From a bacterium (GTDB lineage: Bacteria; Patescibacteriota; Minisyncoccia; Moranbacterales; UBA9337): a stretch of 46,323 bases of DNA. The position numbers and the translations under genes are program-made. Position 1 is the first letter of the stretch. Every line of letters begins with the position of its first letter. The notes under the pieces are model-generated. The model had not been told where the DNA came from, did not search any database, and worked only from the letters and a program-made list of their open reading frames with translations. Positions 37,206 through 44,615 of the stretch are shown here, in pieces. The DNA lies in assembly GCA_021159185.1 (NCBI GenBank), contig JAGGSH010000014.1, positions 1 to 46,323 on the forward strand, read 5' to 3'.

Positions 37206-40200
37206 TTAGGCTGAAATTTGTTTTTGCGTGAATTTATCCCATTCCTCTTGCGTTATAATTAGGTCTTGATTCTGCATCATGCTCAAATCTTTATACTTAT
37301 TTTTGAATTGAGATATTTTTTCTATAACAAGTCCGCCTTTTCTTGCAATATTATACGCGCCATTGGCATCACCATTAAATTCTAATTTGCCTTTACCTTT
37401 ATATTTTTTATCCAAACTTTTTAAATTTTCTTCCGAATGAAAATGACAAGCAGGGCATTGAATAAAATCTCTATTTTCTTTTTCTGAACTGATTGCGTTA
37501 CGCAATTGTAAAATCAATCTAATCTGCCAAATTAATGGATCATAAAAATTCTTATTTTCAAAATTTCCATTTTTAATTTGCTCGTTTATATTTTTAGCGA
37601 CATTAATGTTATTATTTTCAAAAATTTTTAGCAATTCATCATTTGGATATCGCTTGTGTGTTTTCCTATCTTTCCGTGAGTATTGCAATCGTTCGACATT
37701 AGAATAAAATATAAAATCATCTCTCAAAACCATATTTTCAAACAATCGAAAACCATTACTCTTTTTAGTTTTTTTATCTATCTTTTCATTATTAACACTG
37801 CGACGTTTATATTTAAAGCAAAATCTGTTTTTGTTCTCCTCGTACGAAATATTAAATTGCTCAACAAATTTTTTATTCTTTTCTTTTGTTTCTGTTGGTG
37901 TTTGAATATTCTTGCGAAATCCGCACACTGGACAAATTGCCGATGTATAACTTGCTGGGATATAAAACATAAACCCGCACTGTTTATAGATATCTTGAAA
38001 ATTATCAATTTTTGGTGTAAGTTGATACGCCTTTGTGTGATGACCTTGTTCGTTTTCTTTTTTATCTTTCAAAACAAAATAATTAAGCTTCTTTGCTAAT
38101 GCTAATTCTAAGTTTTGATACACTTGTTTTTCAATTGCAAATCGTCCACGTTTAAATCCCACATTCAAATCTTCAAAAACAACAATTGCATCATATTTAA
38201 TCATCAAGTCGCAAATCTTTTTTACAACTTGAGACACGTAACCCTTTTTCATATCTTTGATTCTACCAATTGACTGCCAAGATTTTCTTTGCGCGTCCCT
38301 TTCTTTTTCAAGTTTATCCAACACCTTATGATAATCTGTACCGTTGATAGTATTAAAAGAATCCATCTCCAAAATATTTCCGTTACAATCCACAATAGAA
38401 TAATATGCCAAATGTTTTTCTCCACGATCAATTCCAATAACATTTATCCCAGAACCACTATTGAGGTGTTCTCGGATATTTATATTATAATTTTTTATGT
38501 GTGCTTTCTTATTTCTTTCACTAACTTTTTCTTTTCCAAAATTCAAAGTTATTGGACAATGAAATAAAACTTTATTCTCTGTATAGCGTTTATTCTTTAT
38601 AATTTCGTGTGCATTATCTTTTTTTGTACGCAACTCTTTTTCTTTTTTTAAAGACGCTTTGCGAAAAAATATCTCCGCTTGACCGTTAAGTTTAAATACT
38701 GGATTCTCTCTGTTTTTCTCAGAAAAAATTTCTTCCCAGTATAATGTATGCAATTTTTTCTTTCCGTCAGCTTTTTGCGCAAAATCTTTATTGTAGATTT
38801 CGAAAAGATATAACTTTTTTATATCATTACCAATTTCAAATTCTCCTTGTTGAAGATAAGAAGCGTCAACTTTTACAAGTGAGATACTATACAGATTCAA
38901 TTTCGAAATATCCGTAGCAATATTTTTTGGATCAGAATATCCATTTTTAACAATTTTATCGATAATAACCTGTAATTGCGGAAAAGATTCAACTCGTTTT
39001 TTTAAAAGTAGACCAATGCGATTCATTAATTCCTTGTCTGATAAATCCAATTTGTCATCAGAATATTTTGTACCAAATTGTCCACCGTACAAAGAGCCAT
39101 AAATAGTTTTTCCATCTAATTGTTTATAAACCATTTTTTCATACACATCGTTTTTAGATCTATATATTTTTGGATAACGGTTTTTATCCAAGATTCTAGT
39201 GTAATCTGTAATCCCAAGAAAATATTTATTATCCTTTTTAAAAATAAAACTCTTATATTGTGTATTACCTTCTGGACTATCAGGCCATCCTCCTAGTAAA
39301 TTTCCATTTTCAAAATTCAATTTGATTTTATCTTCACTGTACGGTTTTTTTGTTAGATAATTTCTAAATTCATTAAAATACTTCCATGTATCAACATTAT
39401 TATAATACTCTCCAAATATATTATAAAAATTCGTATCTTCTTCTAATCCCATTGGATTCCAGTGGCGATCCCTGCCACTTTCCAAAGAAAAATATTTCAT
39501 CATTTGATAAAGCGATAACGATGCATCTGCATATAACTTAATAGTTTCTTTCTGCGCCTCATATTTTATTTTACCGCCATTTTCATTTTTTATATATTTA
39601 CCTTTATCATTTTTTCTGAAATCTTTTTTGTTTGTATATCTTTTATCAGCTTTGATTATTGTGTAAACAGATTCTAATCCCTTTTTGTAATTCTCTATAT
39701 TTTCTTCAAATTCTTTTTTCCAAATTTTTAAGAAAATTTTATAATAGTCATCTTCCAATTCATAAATATCTTTATACTTTTTATCAAAAAAATCCTGCTT
39801 TTTTATTTCAACGCTTTGCAATTTATCTTTAAGTATTTGCAATGACACAAATTCATCAAACTTCTTTTTGCCTTTTTCTATAAATATACTGCGAATCGTG
39901 TTCCAGTCCGCAAAATATTTATTGGATATTGTGTTAATAAATCGTCCTGCAACATAAATTTTTTCTATTTCAAAATCATCACTTGGCTCTAACTGACTTT
40001 TGATAAATTTTTCAAATAATTTCTTTGCTTTTGGCAGTTGTTTTTCATTTTCATCAATAAAATCTTGCAGCACAGTAAAAACTTCATCATCGGTTGTAAT
40101 TTCAATAAAATCTGATTGTTCTGTTTCCTTTTTATTTTCTTCGCCAAGAATTTGCTTAAACAAGGTTTTGAAAAACGGAAAATCATTTTTGTTGTCTGCT

Positions 40201-41072
40201 TTTTGTCTTTTTTCGTTGATTTTAGATTTTAAACCCGCAATAACATCATTATATTTTTCAATTTGCTCTTGAGACAGGCATTGTTGAAAATACTCCAATG
40301 TAAAAATACTTCTTTCATTGGCATTGAAAAAACTATCATGTTTTTTAAAATATTTTCCCTCAAAAAGTTTTTTATTTTCCAAAAATTTTGGCAGATTTTC
40401 ATTAACAATCCGTGTTGGAATGGCAGTTGAAGTCCCGTCATCTTTATAAAAATTTTGTCGTGTTTGATGAAACCCCGTGAAATATGTGCTAAATTTATTA
40501 AAACTATCAAAAATACTTTTTTTATCTATTACGGCTTCAGGATATTTCTTTTTTAGAAATTCAAAAACCTCTACTTTAAACAATAATTCTAATTTCTTTA
40601 GTTTTTTAACTTTTTTTCGTAATTTCTCATCTGTAATATTTTTTACATAATTATCTCGCCAAAGCTCTGCTGTCTTTTCAAATTGCGAAACAACTTCATT
40701 GCGAATATCTTTTGAAAGTTTATTCAACACATTCCAATTCGTTGTCTTGTTATTTTTATAATTAAAATATGCCTGTTCGTACTCTTGTAGTAATCCTATA
40801 CTTATTTTTGCGTCATTTAAAGTATTATCAATAAATTCTCTATGTAACTTATCAAACCACTTTTTTGTCTTTTTATAATTTCTTGCCACTTTTTCATCCT
40901 TTTCAAAGACCTGATTTTCCTCTAACATTTTTTCTGTAATAGTTATATTTCGCACCTCTCCTGTTTTTTTATCAATATACTCAACTTTTTTTCCCGCTGG
41001 TTTCAACTCAAACCGTAAAGTTTTTGAAAATTCATACTGGTTTGTAAATTTTTTAAATATGTTTTTGTCCAT
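37206..41072 (-). CDS. cas12a: Cas12a (Cpf1), type V-A CRISPR effector nuclease, divergent
   Basis: 1288-residue single-protein effector, expected to bind crRNA, recognise a T-rich PAM and cut DNA with one RuvC site. N-terminus KKFTNQYEFSKTLRFELKPAGK is canonical WED-I. RuvC catalytic residues are all visible: D882 (VIGIDRGEKHLAYY), E967 (VVFEDLNVGFKRGRF) and D1235 (GDANGAYNIARKG); Nuc Arg is R1191 (LQLRNA); the bridge helix keeps its Trp (AQRKSWQSI). Unlike Fn, Lb and AsCas12a as I recall them: CPVCG (C1047/C1050) and CPACH (C1206/C1209) form a complete zinc ribbon; the HPAN...NPKK pre-crRNA processing loop is replaced by KKEKELRTKKDNAHEIIKNK; and the LPGxNKMLPK PAM segment reads LDGKTIYGSLYGG. 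Divergent from cas4-cas1-cas2. No frameshift; probably functional. Confidence 0.97.
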   Translation of the reverse strand: MDKNIFKKFTNQYEFSKTLRFELKPAGKKVEYIDKKTGEVRNITITEKMLEENQVFEKDEKVARNYKKTKKWFDKLHREFIDNTLNDAKISIGLLQEYEQAYFNYKNNKTTNWNVLNKLSKDIRNEVVSQFEKTAELWRDNYVKNITDEKLRKKVKKLKKLELLFKVEVFEFLKKKYPEAVIDKKSIFDSFNKFSTYFTGFHQTRQNFYKDDGTSTAIPTRIVNENLPKFLENKKLFEGKYFKKHDSFFNANERSIFTLEYFQQCLSQEQIEKYNDVIAGLKSKINEKRQKADNKNDFPFFKTLFKQILGEENKKETEQSDFIEITTDDEVFTVLQDFIDENEKQLPKAKKLFEKFIKSQLEPSDDFEIEKIYVAGRFINTISNKYFADWNTIRSIFIEKGKKKFDEFVSLQILKDKLQSVEIKKQDFFDKKYKDIYELEDDYYKIFLKIWKKEFEENIENYKKGLESVYTIIKADKRYTNKKDFRKNDKGKYIKNENGGKIKYEAQKETIKLYADASLSLYQMMKYFSLESGRDRHWNPMGLEEDTNFYNIFGEYYNNVDTWKYFNEFRNYLTKKPYSEDKIKLNFENGNLLGGWPDSPEGNTQYKSFIFKKDNKYFLGITDYTRILDKNRYPKIYRSKNDVYEKMVYKQLDGKTIYGSLYGGQFGTKYSDDKLDLSDKELMNRIGLLLKKRVESFPQLQVIIDKIVKNGYSDPKNIATDISKLNLYSISLVKVDASYLQQGEFEIGNDIKKLYLFEIYNKDFAQKADGKKKLHTLYWEEIFSEKNRENPVFKLNGQAEIFFRKASLKKEKELRTKKDNAHEIIKNKRYTENKVLFHCPITLNFGKEKVSERNKKAHIKNYNINIREHLNSGSGINVIGIDRGEKHLAYYSIVDCNGNILEMDSFNTINGTDYHKVLDKLEKERDAQRKSWQSIGRIKDMKKGYVSQVVKKICDLMIKYDAIVVFEDLNVGFKRGRFAIEKQVYQNLELALAKKLNYFVLKDKKENEQGHHTKAYQLTPKIDNFQDIYKQCGFMFYIPASYTSAICPVCGFRKNIQTPTETKEKNKKFVEQFNISYEENKNRFCFKYKRRSVNNEKIDKKTKKSNGFRLFENMVLRDDFIFYSNVERLQYSRKDRKTHKRYPNDELLKIFENNNINVAKNINEQIKNGNFENKNFYDPLIWQIRLILQLRNAISSEKENRDFIQCPACHFHSEENLKSLDKKYKGKGKLEFNGDANGAYNIARKGGLVIEKISQFKNKYKDLSMMQNQDLIITQEEWDKFTQKQISA

Positions 41073-41113
41073 AATTTTTTATAATTCAGCTTTAATTTCA
41101 CTTATTTTTTTGC

Positions 41114-41143
41114 ATTTTAGCACTTTATGTTAATAAAAGCCAA
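41114..41143 (-). promoter_or_regulatory. Candidate cas12a promoter
   Basis: On the minus strand: TTGGCT (41143-41138), 18-nt spacer ending TGC, TAAAAT (41119-41114), an extended -10, about 42 nt before the ATG. Same 18-nt/TGC architecture as the promoter at 34359. The ATG is preceded by an AT-rich stretch without a clear Shine-Dalgarno. Confidence 0.6.
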
Positions 41144-41216
41144 TGATCTATGATTGCGATTTGAATTGCGAAAAATATCATTTTATTCTTCGTGAATTCG
41201 CGCGTGCTATTGACAA

Positions 41217-41248
41217 AAAACAGCTTATCTGCCAAGATATGCTGTTTT
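41217..41248 (+). promoter_or_regulatory. Stem-loop in the cas4 leader
   Basis: AAAACAGCTTATCT-GCCA-AGATATGCTGTTTT, 14-bp arms with one mismatch, followed by TTTTAGTTTTG. It sits between a consensus -35 (TTGACA, 41210) and the cas4 ATG at 41277 without a clear -10 for that box. It could be a leader attenuator that limits adaptation-gene expression, or stop transcription entering the divergent region. Confidence 0.5.
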
Positions 41249-41276
41249 AGTTTTGAAAATTTTTTCATTGTAAAAT

Positions 41277-41822
41277 ATGGAATCTTACATTCAAATTTCA
41301 AAAATAAACGATTTTATTTTTTGTCCGATGTCGTTATATTTTCACTCGTTTTATGAAAATTACGACCAAAAAATATATCACGAAAAACCGCAAACAGTGG
41401 GAAAAATCGCGCATGAAAACATAGACAAAGGAAAATATTCCACCGCGAAAAAATATCTGCAAGGGCTTCCAATTTATTCAAGCCGGTTTAATTTGATGGG
41501 AAAAATAGATATATACGACGCAGATAAAAAATATCTGACAGAAAGAAAATATAAAGTCAAAAGAATTTATGATGGATACATTTTGCAGCTTTACGCCCAG
41601 TTTTTCTGCTTGGAAGAAATGGGTCTTCCGGTGAAAAAAATGTTCATCCATTCTTTGGCGGATAATAAAAGATATGAAATCAAAAAGCCGGGCGGAAGAG
41701 AGGAATTTGAATTCGGAAGAGTTATTGAAAAAATGAAGTGTTTTAATTTATTGGATTTTAATAAGAATGCCAATCCCAACAAATGCGACAACTGCATTTA
41801 TCGGGAATTATGCAACCGCTAA
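41277..41822 (+). CDS. cas4: Cas4, Fe-S PD-(D/E)XK exonuclease for spacer acquisition
   Basis: 181 residues. SYIQISKINDFIFCPMSLYFHSFY has the first cluster Cys and the conserved start; GKIAHENIDKGKY carries the His helix; LMGKIDIYD and LTERKYKVKRI give the D and E-x-K active site; YILQLYAQFFCLEEMG is the QxxxY helix; the C-terminal KCDNCIYRELC provides three Cys for the [4Fe-4S] cluster. Trims prespacers and helps select PAM-containing ends with Cas1-Cas2. First gene of cas4-cas1-cas2, next gene starts 5 nt after its stop. Confidence 0.95.
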   Translation: MESYIQISKINDFIFCPMSLYFHSFYENYDQKIYHEKPQTVGKIAHENIDKGKYSTAKKYLQGLPIYSSRFNLMGKIDIYDADKKYLTERKYKVKRIYDGYILQLYAQFFCLEEMGLPVKKMFIHSLADNKRYEIKKPGGREEFEFGRVIEKMKCFNLLDFNKNANPNKCDNCIYRELCNR

Positions 41823-41827
41823 AAATT

Positions 41828-42790
41828 ATGATGTCATTGCCCGATTTTATGGAAAAACAAATACTGTTCATTGAAGCAAAATATGGAATTGAAAACAGCC
41901 TTCAATTCCAGAATGACAATATTTTATATAAGAAAGACTGGAAAAACAGCAATAGAATATCTTGTTTTAAGGTGTTTGCCATTTTTATAATCGGAAATTT
42001 CACTATTACTAGCGTATTAATAAAGAAATGCAGGGAATATGGAATTCCTTTGTTTTTACTGGGCAATAATTTTAAGTGTTACGCCGCTTTAAGCGCGGGG
42101 TTTGAAAGTAATTTCATTTTGCGCGACAAGCAATATAAAAAGGAAAATGAACTGGACATGGCGAAAATTTTAATTAAAAATAAAATAACAAATCAGCTTT
42201 TGCTCCTTAGGGAGAAAGGATTTCCGATGAACTTTGAAAACAGAATGAAAGAACTGGAAATGAAATTGGATAAAATTGTTGATGATAAAGAACTTCTTGG
42301 AATAGAAGGAAATTACAGCAAGGAATTTTTCGGAAATTATTTCAAATCAATAAACTGGATAAGGAGAGCACCAAGAACAAAATTTGATCCAGCTAATGTT
42401 CTGCTGGATATCGGTTATACTTTCTTGTTTAATTTCATTGATTCACTGCTTCAGCTTTACGGGTTTGACACTTATAAGGGTTTTTACCACAAATTGTTTT
42501 TCCAAAGAAAGTCATTGTCTTGCGATATAACAGAGCCTTTTCGCTGTATAATAGACAGGCAGCTTTTAAAGTCATACAAGCTGCGGCAAGTAAACGAGCG
42601 TGATTTTAAGTATAAGAATGGAAAATATGTTTTAGACTTTGAAAAGCAAAGAAAATATCTGGCATTTTTTTCGCAAGCGGTAATGGACAACAAAGAAGAG
42701 CTTTTTAATTATGTAAAAGATTTCTATCGTTTTTTCGTGGTTAGCGGAAAAGATTTTCCTGAATTTTTAATAACTAAAAATAGACGATAA
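41828..42790 (+). CDS. cas1: Cas1 CRISPR integrase
   Basis: 320 residues from ATG 41828 (or the next ATG); the ORF's earlier ATG at 41783 lies inside cas4. N-terminal beta domain with KQILFIEAKYGIENSLQFQND and GNFTITSVLIKKCREYGIPLFLLG. Metal-site residues are in LGIEGNYSKEFFGNYF (Glu), GFYHKLFFQRKSLSCDITEPFRCIID (His and Asp/Glu). Forms the Cas1-Cas2 integrase. The central region is typical of type V Cas1 proteins. Separated from cas2 by 6 nt. Confidence 0.95.
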   Translation: MMSLPDFMEKQILFIEAKYGIENSLQFQNDNILYKKDWKNSNRISCFKVFAIFIIGNFTITSVLIKKCREYGIPLFLLGNNFKCYAALSAGFESNFILRDKQYKKENELDMAKILIKNKITNQLLLLREKGFPMNFENRMKELEMKLDKIVDDKELLGIEGNYSKEFFGNYFKSINWIRRAPRTKFDPANVLLDIGYTFLFNFIDSLLQLYGFDTYKGFYHKLFFQRKSLSCDITEPFRCIIDRQLLKSYKLRQVNERDFKYKNGKYVLDFEKQRKYLAFFSQAVMDNKEELFNYVKDFYRFFVVSGKDFPEFLITKNRR

Positions 42791-42796
42791 AAAAAT

Positions 42797-43078
42797 ATGT
42801 TTATAGTTTCATATGATATCGCGGACGATAAAGTCAGAACCAAATTTTCTAAATTTCTCAAGCAATATGGCAGGCGGTTGCAATATTCGGTTTATGAAAT
42901 AAAAAATAGCCAAAGAATTTTGCGAAACATCAAATCCGAAGTGGAACATCGCTACAAAAAAACCTTTACTAATAATGACAGTGTGATAATATATGGGATA
43001 TGTAGCAGTTGCGAAAAGAAAATTACGCGAATTGGTTATCCGGCGCAAGAGGAGCAAGAAGTGGTATTTTTCGGTTGA
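42797..43078 (+). CDS. cas2: Cas2 adaptation protein
   Basis: 93-residue ferredoxin-fold protein starting MFIVSYDIADDKVRTKFSKFLKQYGRRLQYSVYEI, where the Asp after SY is the family's conserved acid, and ending EEQEVVFFG, the strand that binds Cas1. Bridges two Cas1 dimers. 176 nt of leader separate it from the first repeat. Confidence 0.95.
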   Translation: MFIVSYDIADDKVRTKFSKFLKQYGRRLQYSVYEIKNSQRILRNIKSEVEHRYKKTFTNNDSVIIYGICSSCEKKITRIGYPAQEEQEVVFFG

Positions 43079-43254
43079 TGTCTGAACTTTAAAAAATTGA
43101 TTTAAATGTATAAATCTTCGTGCGGGTATTAAAATTTTGTATTATGCAAAACCTCAGTCTTTATAAAACTGAAAACTTTTATCTAAGCCAAAAAGTCATA
43201 GTCGCTATGGTCGCGCTATTTGCATCTTTTTGGCTTAGGTTAGCCATTTTCGCT
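43079..43254 (+). promoter_or_regulatory. CRISPR leader with long stem-loop
   Basis: AT-rich leader. TATAAAT at 43109 and TATTAT at 43140 are -10-like boxes without clear -35 partners. CTAAGCCAAAAAG (43183-43195) pairs exactly with CTTTTTGGCTTAG (43226-43238); its 30-nt loop contains CATAG-TCG-CTATG. The first repeat begins 17 nt after the stem. Orientation of the repeats (hairpin at the 3' end) shows transcription away from cas2. Confidence 0.7.
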
Positions 43255-44115
43255 GTCTAATACCAATACAAGATTTCTACTTTTGTAGATTCCGTTGACT
43301 TCTTTAACTAAAATATGCCGTCTAATACCAATACAAGATTTCTACTTTTGTAGATTTACTAATTTTTCTGGCGGGAATTGTAGTCTAATACCAATACAAG
43401 ATTTCTACTTTTGTAGATAGTATCTCTATTCTGTCTGGCTCGGGTCTAATACCAATACAAGATTTCTACTTTTGTAGATTTACTTATATTGACGATTTTT
43501 GCACTTTGGTCTAATACCAATACAAGATTTCTACTTTTGTAGATACGATAGCTCCTAGTATTATCATAGAGGGTCTAATACCAATACAAGATTTCTACTT
43601 TTGTAGATTGTCAAGTGTTTGCCTGTGGATAACTCTGGTCTAATACCAATACAAGATTTCTACTTTTGTAGATGAAGCGTTAGAAGGGATTAAGAATACA
43701 AGTCTAATACCAATACAAGATTTCTACTTTTGTAGATTAGCGCGGATATTTCCTTTTTCAGCTTCGTCTAATACCAATACAAGATTTCTACTTTTGTAGA
43801 TGCAGATGATTACAGCGACCACAATCCAACGTCTAATACCAATACAAGATTTCTACTTTTGTAGATACCTTACTTCAACCACTTTCACGGTGTCTAATAC
43901 CAATACAAGATTTCTACTTTTGTAGATTAATAATGACACGATGGCATCAAGACGGTCTAATACCAATACAAGATTTCTACTTTTGTAGATGAAGATAATT
44001 AAGTATCCAAGTGACTGGTCTAATACCAATACAAGATTTCTACTTTTGTAGATTAATATCTCTCTGGCTTTTGCTTTTGGTCTAATACCAATACAAGATT
44101 TCTACTTTTGTAGAT
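43255..44115 (+). CRISPR. Type V-A CRISPR array, 14 repeats, 13 spacers
   Basis: Fourteen copies of a 36-nt repeat, all identical by reading, starting GTCTAATACCAATACAAG and ending ATTTCTACTTTTGTAGAT. The 3' end folds as TCTAC-TTTT-GTAGA, the Cas12a crRNA handle. The base before ATTTC is G, giving GATTTC in place of the usual AATTTC. Repeats start at 43255, 43320, 43383, 43444, 43509, 43573, 43638, 43702, 43766, 43831, 43892, 43955, 44018 and 44080. Spacer lengths are 29, 27, 25, 29, 28, 29, 28, 28, 29, 25, 27, 27 and 26. The last repeat is not degenerate, unusual for a trailer end. No spacer matches other sequence in the window that I could find. Confidence 0.99.
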
Positions 44116-44160
44116 AAAAAAATTCAGGAGCATGACCGTTGCCATACTCCCATGAAAAAT

Positions 44161-44382
44161 TTAACTGGCTGAAGCTAGCGCGCTGGTACAATACTCGCCC
44201 CGGCATACTTCGCAAGATGTAACTTTCTCTATGTGTGTGCCGCTTCGTAATTCCAGCTGTGCTTGCTTTATGACCGGATTATGCAGCGTCCATTCGGGCA
44301 GATCTCCCGGAAAATCACTAGCTAATACACGTCCGCATTCCTGGCATACCTTTAAAATCCTCCTTGGTTCTGGTCTAGACAT
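44161..44382 (-). CDS. Small zinc-ribbon protein, unknown function
   Basis: 73 residues with two Cys pairs, VCQECGRVLAS near the N-terminus and SCEVCRGEYC near the C-terminus, suitable for one zinc site. A very strong Shine-Dalgarno (AAAGGAGGGCGAG before ATG) supports the start. Base composition is richer in G+C than neighbours (CGG, GGC and CTG codons), which suggests recent transfer. It lies between the array end and the gatB terminator. Not recognised as a named family. Confidence 0.7.
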   Translation of the reverse strand: MSRPEPRRILKVCQECGRVLASDFPGDLPEWTLHNPVIKQAQLELRSGTHIEKVTSCEVCRGEYCTSALASAS

Positions 44383-44435
44383 CTCGCCCTCCTTTTTTAA
44401 AATTAACTATTTTTAAAAATTAACTAAAAAGAACT

Positions 44436-44458
44436 AAAAAAAATCGCCCCAACGGGCG
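44436..44458 (-). terminator. Intrinsic terminator downstream of gatB
   Basis: On the minus strand CGCCC-GTTG-GGGCG (44458-44445) followed by ATTTTTTTT. Lies 158 nt after the gatB stop and separates it from the zinc-ribbon gene. Confidence 0.85.
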
Positions 44459-44560
44459 GTTTCATAATCGCTTTATTATTTTTATTCTAAAAACTTTTTC
44501 CTTATTGCTATATTCCATATTCCTCCAAAATTATAAGCGGTTGTTTAGATTATGTCAATC

Positions 44561-44601
44561 GGATTGGCTTTTCCCTTCGTTGCCGGTCCGCCAGAGGCGG
44601 A
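44561..44601. repeat. Partial duplication of the gatB 3' end next to a TCCGCC palindrome
   Basis: 44561-44585 (GGATTGGCTTTTCCCTTCGT and five further bases) matches 44656-44680 inside gatB with two differences. It abuts TCCGCC-AGA-GGCGGA (44587-44601). The gap 44383-44615 otherwise contains only the terminator. Confidence 0.7.
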
Positions 44602-44615
44602 TCTGGAATTGGAGA

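Noticed and set aside
37683-38567. Plus-strand open frames opposite cas12a (for example 37683-38099 and 38289-38567)
   Set aside because: Shadow frames of an AT-rich coding sequence; no ribosome-binding sites, hydrophobic Phe/Ile-rich nonsense composition, and the minus-strand cas12a is clearly the gene.
43255-44115. Self-targeting spacers
   Set aside because: I found no match of any spacer to the rest of the window by reading; only a genome-wide search can settle it.
36600-44160. A tracrRNA or anti-repeat for the CRISPR locus
   Set aside because: No stretch complementary to the repeat was found outside the array, and Cas12a does not need one.
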